Shown: piece by piece, positions 60,901 to 64,000 of the stretch | Layout: every line of letters begins with the position of its first letter | Numbering within the stretch: position 1 is the stretch's first letter | Source: Ancrocorticia populi | GTDB taxonomy: Bacteria > Actinomycetota > Actinomycetes > Actinomycetales > Actinomycetaceae | Reading direction: 5' to 3' | NCBI RefSeq assembly: GCF_003123745.1 | Contig: NZ_QETB01000008.1 | Coordinates: 1-64,000 of the forward strand | DNA: 64,000 nucleotides | Position numbers and translations under genes: made by a program | The notes under the pieces: generated by a model | What the model saw: the letters and a program-made list of their open reading frames with translations, nothing else | Database searches by the model: none | Told to the model about the DNA's origin: nothing

Positions 60901-60962
60901 AGGACGAGCTACAGGCTGCCATCGAGGATGCGATTGCGGCCAAGCAGGAGCTGGAAGGCTAG
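57930..60962 (+). CDS. UPF0182 family large membrane protein
   Basis: Integral membrane protein of 1010 residues, function unknown, conserved in actinobacteria and some other phyla. It has about seven N-terminal membrane segments (residues 25-320), a large extracytoplasmic domain (about 330-890; for example GAPDNVDPWEIDYPD and YVQPVYVAASSG) and a C-terminal acidic Thr/Glu/Pro-rich linker followed by a helical tail. The TTG start has TGAGG about 8 nt upstream. Confidence 0.9.
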   Translation: MSTSTAPDPRRPQRSGNSSGFGNVFIPTLIVLAVLLFAITIFANVWTEVKWFDQLDAVRVFWTQWGWAIALGVLGTLLVGLVVYLNLRLALPKGDIEDSSSGTARYRQQVEQHRWLVRLVVPLVVGLIFGAPLAGEWRTYVMWLYRTSFGEVDPEFGQDVSFYVFSLPVLQSLLSLATTLIVLALIAAIAMHYLYGGISQDNGKLTLTRRARIHFGVLGALASVVVAGFFWLSRYNMLLADNDKFSGASFTDINASLPGRTVLAIVALLVGILFVLAAVKGLWKLAGTGIAVGLVTMLVVSWAYPALVQNFQVTPNAVEKESPYIQRNIDATLDAYGLDDVETTTYSARTDAEAGQLQEDAQATAQIRLLDPTIVSPTFNQLQQNRQYYQFADQLAVDRYNIDDSERDTVIAVRELNLTGLDDSQRTWVNDHTVYTHGFGVAAAYGNTSTTRGAPQFFQKGIPSTGELGNYEPRVYFGQNVPEYSIVGAPDNVDPWEIDYPDDDAENGVVYSTYLGDGGPAISNMFEKLMFSIKFRSTDMFFSDRVTSESQILYTRDPQERVSKVAPYLTLDSKAYPAVVDMDNNEETPKRLVWIVDAYTTSNNYPYSARASLESATSDSMTSSSDAFGQPEEVNYIRNSVKAVVDAYDGSVTLYQWDEEDPVLKAWSKIFPDMLTPVDDMTGDLMSHVRYPEDMFKVQRTLMTQYHVTDAASFYSGGDFWNVPNEPTEGDTANPQQQPPYYLTLQMPEQDSAEFSLSTAFIPGGTTKRNVMTGFMAADANAGNEAGKVRDGYGKLRVLELPRDLTVPGPGQAQNNFLTDSTVSRELNLLRQGGTDVQMGNLLTLPVGGGLLYVQPVYVAASSGTTYPLLQYVLTSFGDGNPIGFGATLEEALDQTFGGDSGAEAGDAGVSGQKEDVTGGETEEPDDEATAEPTEEPTDESTEEPADDSTSGPVLDAQQQLDTALSKADQAMQDSSDAMANNDWEAYGKAQDELQAAIEDAIAAKQELEG

Positions 60963-61012
60963 TCGGGTTGGCTAGCTGACCTGGTTGATCTGGATGGTTC
61001 AGCTAGCCGACT
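60961..61012 (+). terminator. Imperfect long hairpin after UPF0182 gene
   Basis: AGTCGG and GGCTAGCTGA on the left pair with TCAGCTAGCC and CCGACT on the right, about 15 bp with small bulges, starting at the stop codon. It is followed by a second terminator. It may help termination or mRNA stability. Confidence 0.5.
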
Positions 61013-61023
61013 GATTGGATCTG

Positions 61024-61100
61024 GTGAGGGCCCCTTTACACCTTGACGGCCACGAGTAGAACTGTGGCGCTCAGGGTAGGGAGGGGCCCTCACTCTTTTT
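61024..61100 (+). terminator. Intrinsic terminator of UPF0182 operon
   Basis: Perfect 12-bp stem (61024-61035 with 61082-61093) with a 46-nt loop and the T-rich TCTTTTT right after it (61094-61100). Confidence 0.7.
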
Positions 61101-61219
61101 GCACCGCGCTGGCTTGGTGCCGGCTTCATGGCTACGGGTAGAGACGTGCGCTCGGGGATGACTTAAGGCGTTTCAGTTTGTTCCCGATTCTCATGTGAGA
61201 AGTGGCACGGGGCTGTGGG

Positions 61220-61248
61220 TTGCTGGGGAGCGGGGGCGTTTGTAGACT
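61220..61248 (+). promoter_or_regulatory. Promoter of initiator tRNA gene
   Basis: TTGCTG (61220-61225) and TAGACT (61243-61248) are spaced by 17 bp, ending 11 nt before the mature tRNA 5' end. Confidence 0.6.
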
Positions 61249-61259
61249 AGATGAGTCGC

Positions 61260-61333
61260 CGCGGGGTGGAGCAGTTCGGTAGCTCGCCGGGCTCATAACC
61301 CGGAGGTCGTTGGTTCAAATCCAGCCCCCGCCA
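61260..61333 (+). tRNA. Initiator tRNA-fMet (CAT)
   Basis: Cloverleaf of 74 nt with anticodon CAT at 61294-61296. Three consecutive G-C pairs in the anticodon stem (CCGGG/CCCGG) mark the initiator type. The first acceptor position is C opposite C (C1-C72), an unpaired end as required for formylation, although C1-A72 or C1-U72 is more usual. Discriminator A; CCA not encoded. Confidence 0.93.
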
Positions 61334-61340
61334 CTGATGA

Positions 61341-61374
61341 AGAAGGACCGGTGCCAGTTGGTGCCGGTCCTTCT
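61341..61374 (+). terminator. Hairpin after tRNA-fMet
   Basis: Perfect 11-bp stem (61341-61351 with 61364-61374), 8 nt after the tRNA. Its arms end 10 nt before the convergent YihY-like gene, so it may serve both. Confidence 0.6.
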
Positions 61375-61384
61375 GTATGTGCAG

Positions 61385-62677
61385 TTATTGTCCAACCGTA
61401 GGCAAGGTTTCTGAGGGCGTACCTGAGAGAGCGGCATCGCTGGCTTCTGCGCGCTCGCTGTGTAGCTCCGCGTTCAGGATTCCTCCCAACAGGACGGCGA
61501 TGCTGGCGAGCCAGAGCCACAGAACGGACACGAGAATGACACTCAGCATCTGCCCCGCAGCCGCAACAAGTGCCCCGCCGTTTGCGGCAGAATCAATGGC
61601 CGTAGGAGTGAACTCCTGCACGTAGAAAATGAACCCGGTGGAAACGAGCACCACTCCGAGGATACCGAAGACGGTTCCCGGTAGACAATGCTTCCACGTG
61701 GTTTTGACGTTCGGTCCGTAACGGTACAGCAGGGTGAGGAAGGAAGCGCCGATAAGAAAGACCAGTGGCCACTGTAAAATGCGCCATGTGGTCTCAAAGG
61801 CAGTGGTCAGTCCCAGCCATTCCACCAGCGCCTCAATCTGCAGAAGAGGGCCCACAACCAGCAAGAAGGCAATAACAACTACTGTGATTAGACCGGTGAT
61901 GGTGAAGCCGAATCCGAGGAGATACTGAACCACGATGTGATGCCGAGAGGTCACGCGATACGCATCGTCTAGGGCTCGCACCGCAGCCCGAAAGACTCGG
62001 CTTGCCAGATAGAGAGTGATGATTCCGGCGCCGATGGCGATTGATCCGCGGCCGTCAGTCAGAAGCCCATCTACCAATGGCGCCAGAATGTTGCTGGCAA
62101 CCTGTTGGGAGAAGACGGTGGTTAGTGCGTTGACGATGGAGGACCGGATCTGATCGATCTGCGCCGCGCCAACGATGTTCTGCAAGAAGCCGAGACTGGC
62201 TCCCAGCGCCGTGGTGATGGGGACGATCGAGATCAGGGCGTAGTAGCTCATCTCCGCAGCTAGGCCTGTTACTCGTACATCGCCGGCACGGAAGATTGTT
62301 CTGACTACAGCAGCCAGTACATTTGTTTGCCTCACATGCCACGGTGATGCATCAGCCCGAGCAGTAATGCGCTTGCGGATACTTGGACCCGTGGGTATTG
62401 GTGAGCGAATTTCTCTATGCTTAGCAACGGCTTTGACAATGAGCCCGGTGATCATGGTGAGCAAGGTACCGCCAGTAGCCGTGGCGATTCCTGCGATAAT
62501 CGTTTGCGCAGCACCGGTGTTCATCCCGCTGACGGCAACGATGGAGAGCGCTGCTGCTATCAATACGGTGAGCGTTGAGGCGGGTGGAGGTAAGGGCCCG
62601 ACAATGAGAGGCACACGCCGCACCGCCACGGCGCATACGATCACCACGGTGAGGGCGGTGGCAATTGTGACGAGCAT
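61385..62677 (-). CDS. YihY/BrkB-like membrane protein
   Basis: Integral membrane protein of 430 residues. The core (about 120-405) shows the YihY pattern: VTGLAAEMSYYALISIVP, then FRAAVRALDDAYRV, and LYRYGPNVKTTWKHCLPGT. An N-terminal extension with two or three more membrane segments precedes it. The family is often labelled RNase BN or virulence factor BrkB, names not well supported by function. A substrate cannot be assigned. Confidence 0.83.
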   Translation of the reverse strand: MLVTIATALTVVIVCAVAVRRVPLIVGPLPPPASTLTVLIAAALSIVAVSGMNTGAAQTIIAGIATATGGTLLTMITGLIVKAVAKHREIRSPIPTGPSIRKRITARADASPWHVRQTNVLAAVVRTIFRAGDVRVTGLAAEMSYYALISIVPITTALGASLGFLQNIVGAAQIDQIRSSIVNALTTVFSQQVASNILAPLVDGLLTDGRGSIAIGAGIITLYLASRVFRAAVRALDDAYRVTSRHHIVVQYLLGFGFTITGLITVVVIAFLLVVGPLLQIEALVEWLGLTTAFETTWRILQWPLVFLIGASFLTLLYRYGPNVKTTWKHCLPGTVFGILGVVLVSTGFIFYVQEFTPTAIDSAANGGALVAAAGQMLSVILVSVLWLWLASIAVLLGGILNAELHSERAEASDAALSGTPSETLPTVGQ

Positions 62678-62822
62678 GGCTCCACGCTACCGGTATAGGG
62701 CTCAATCTGAGGAATCGAGCCTTTGCTAGCCAGACTCAAACACAACGCGGCCTTCTCACACTTCTCGCGCCCAAGCGTCACAGCCGCGAACCGCGGCTGG
62801 ATCAAAGCTATAGGGAAGTGTC

Positions 62823-62838
62823 CAACGATTTATCGTTG
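62823..62838. promoter_or_regulatory. Palindrome between YihY-like and patatin genes
   Basis: CAACGAT/ATCGTTG arms of 7 bp around TT, in the 210-base divergent gap. It shares the GATTTATC centre with the palindrome at 57865-57878. Confidence 0.35.
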
Positions 62839-62851
62839 CTTGAGAGTTGGC

Positions 62852-62881
62852 GTGACGTTCTCAGATTAGATGGGATAGATT
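62852..62881 (+). promoter_or_regulatory. Leaderless promoter of patatin gene
   Basis: GTGACG (62852-62857) and TAGATT (62876-62881) are spaced by 18 bp. The ATG at 62888 is 6 nt after the hexamer and has no ribosome site. Confidence 0.45.
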
Positions 62882-62887
62882 CAATAG

Positions 62888-63757
62888 ATGAATGACTATA
62901 CTCCCACAACGGCTTTTGTATTTGGTGGGGGAGGTGTGCGGGGTGCAGTTGAAGTAGGGATGCTGAAAGCGCTGCTTGAACGGGGTGTATACCCTGACCT
63001 CGTGGTTGGCACATCGGTGGGAGCGATGAATGCGGCCGCACTGGCTCAGAACCCAACCCTTGAAGTGATCGATACACTCATCGAAGCATGGAGTTCCCCC
63101 GAGGCAGCGGCGATTTACGGAGAGGGCATCTTCAGTCAGGCGGGTCGCGCCCTACGGACTCACACCCATCTGAATTCGCCCGAGCCGATTCGCCAACTGG
63201 CAAAGAAGATCTTGAACGGGGACGTTTCATTCGAAGATTTAGCTGTCCCCCTTCAGGTGGTTGCTGCCAGCATCGAACGCGCGTCGGAGCACGTCTTCGC
63301 CTCTGGCCCAGTGATCCCGGCGCTGCTCGCGTCCACGGCGGTGCCCGGCCTCTTTCCTCCAGCTCAGGTGGGTGACGAACACTTTATAGACGGTGGCATG
63401 GTGAACTCGATTCCTCTTTCTCCCGCTATCAACGCTGGAGCGAAAGAAATCTATGTGATGCAGGTGGGCCGGATTGAGGAGCCACTCGATGTCCCACGAA
63501 CACCGGTAGATACGGCACGCGTGGCATTTGAAATATCGCGACGTCACCGATTCTTTGAAGATCTGGAAGATTGCCCGGAAGGTGTGGAGATTTTTGTGCT
63601 TCCGAGCGGTGGTCGTCTCAAGAAGGATGATGGCCCGATGGCGTACAAGGATGTGGCTCAGGCCCGGGCCCGGATCGATCGCGCCTACCGTGCCTCGGCT
63701 GTTTACCTTGCAGAACACAGTGAGCACTCTAGGCGGACTGCGGGGTATGACACGTGA
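62888..63757 (+). CDS. Patatin-like phospholipase
   Basis: Lipid acyl hydrolase of 289 residues. It has the oxyanion loop GGGGVRGA (13-20), nucleophile Ser43 in GTSVG, and catalytic Asp167 in DGGMVNSIP, the Ser-Asp dyad of the patatin family. No signal peptide, so it acts on membrane lipids from the cytoplasm. The stop overlaps the next gene start by four bases; that gene seems to be an acyltransferase, which suggests coupled phospholipid turnover. Confidence 0.88.
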   Translation: MNDYTPTTAFVFGGGGVRGAVEVGMLKALLERGVYPDLVVGTSVGAMNAAALAQNPTLEVIDTLIEAWSSPEAAAIYGEGIFSQAGRALRTHTHLNSPEPIRQLAKKILNGDVSFEDLAVPLQVVAASIERASEHVFASGPVIPALLASTAVPGLFPPAQVGDEHFIDGGMVNSIPLSPAINAGAKEIYVMQVGRIEEPLDVPRTPVDTARVAFEISRRHRFFEDLEDCPEGVEIFVLPSGGRLKKDDGPMAYKDVAQARARIDRAYRASAVYLAEHSEHSRRTAGYDT

Positions 63758-64000
63758 GGGTTCCCCCGTTATGGGTGCGTCGAGCACTGATCGCTCCGGG
63801 AATCGTGATCTTAGCTTTGCTTATGGTGGCGAGTATGCCCTTGTGGTTGCTTGTGGCACTTCTTCTCGCGTCGCTGGTTCCCGGCTTTATGCGAATCCCA
63901 CGCATCCTCTTTCTGGTCACTGTCTATCTTGTGTGGGATGCATGTGTGGTGGTCACGATGTTTGTCTTGTGGATCGCCTCTGGCTTCGGCTGGAAAATCG
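63754..64000 (+). CDS. Probable 1-acylglycerol-3-phosphate acyltransferase, 5' end
   Basis: Partial frame of 82 codons, cut by the window edge. GTG at 63754 overlaps the patatin stop. The visible part has a basic start (VRVPPLWVRRALIAPG) and two hydrophobic segments ending in LWIASGFGWKI, the N-terminal pattern I associate with actinobacterial acyltransferases next to patatin genes. The catalytic HxxxxD motif would lie outside the window, so the assignment is tentative. Confidence 0.55.
   Translation, partial: MRVPPLWVRRALIAPGIVILALLMVASMPLWLLVALLLASLVPGFMRIPRILFLVTVYLVWDACVVVTMFVLWIASGFGWKI

Overview
The window is a gene-dense, moderately GC-rich (by eye roughly 55-60 %) chromosomal segment of a Gram-positive actinobacterium, most likely from the Actinomycetaceae (Trueperella/Arcanobacterium/Actinomyces-like). 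That placement is inferred from family content: a mycothiol-linked glutaredoxin (mycoredoxin), the mismatch endonuclease NucS, a Rho factor with a long Asn/Asp/Arg-rich insert, a UvrD2/HRDC helicase, UPF0182, DUF2342 and PDZ-Lon proteins, and the GlgE glucan pathway. No phage, insertion sequence or CRISPR array was seen. Several start codons sit 6-9 nt after a -10-like hexamer with no Shine-Dalgarno sequence, which suggests frequent leaderless transcription.

Layout. 1-9343: tRNA-Arg(CCG) diverging from argS, then lysA, an inverted aroD, and a tight hom-thrC-thrB threonine operon followed by a radical SAM/SPASM enzyme. 9344-16126: rho, rpmE, prfA, prmC, a TsaC/Sua5 protein, a WecA/MraY-type phosphoglycosyl transferase and a small AtpI-like membrane protein. 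16321-23160: the complete F1Fo ATP synthase operon atpBEFHAGDC with an unusually short epsilon subunit. 23178-30561: a DUF2550 protein, nucS, nagA, a small zinc-finger-like protein, a Scy/FilP-like coiled-coil protein, and a membrane protein-lipoprotein-thioredoxin/TPR trio.

30722-49713 is a carbohydrate island. A LacI regulator faces malEFG, a maltose/maltodextrin importer without its ATPase. A TetR-controlled divergent pair follows (MFS transporter and sugar O-acetyltransferase). Then six genes lie on the minus strand: glgX, trpS, glgE, treS, mak and glgB. Together they suggest that imported maltodextrins and trehalose feed a maltose-1-phosphate route to branched alpha-glucan: TreS and Mak make maltose-1-phosphate, GlgE polymerises it, GlgB branches the product and GlgX debranches it. 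tRNA-Trp charging is embedded in that cluster.

49838-60962 is a block that I recall as conserved around mycobacterial uvrD2: nudC, mycoredoxin, uvrD2, an orphan cyclodehydratase-like (ThiF/TOMM) protein, a DUF2342 protein, a PDZ-Lon-type protease, a PPA1309-like protein and UPF0182. The right end holds initiator tRNA-Met, a YihY/BrkB membrane protein, a patatin-like phospholipase and the 5' end of a probable lysophosphatidate acyltransferase cut by the window edge.

I found no clearly new multi-gene defence or biosynthetic system. The most unusual structures are a perfect palindrome that holds both divergent start codons of the MFS/acetyltransferase pair, a 19-bp repeat/palindrome cluster beside tRNA-Arg, an array of CTTGCA motifs upstream of malE, an intercistronic malE-malF hairpin, and the orphan cyclodehydratase-like gene overlapping uvrD2 tail to tail.
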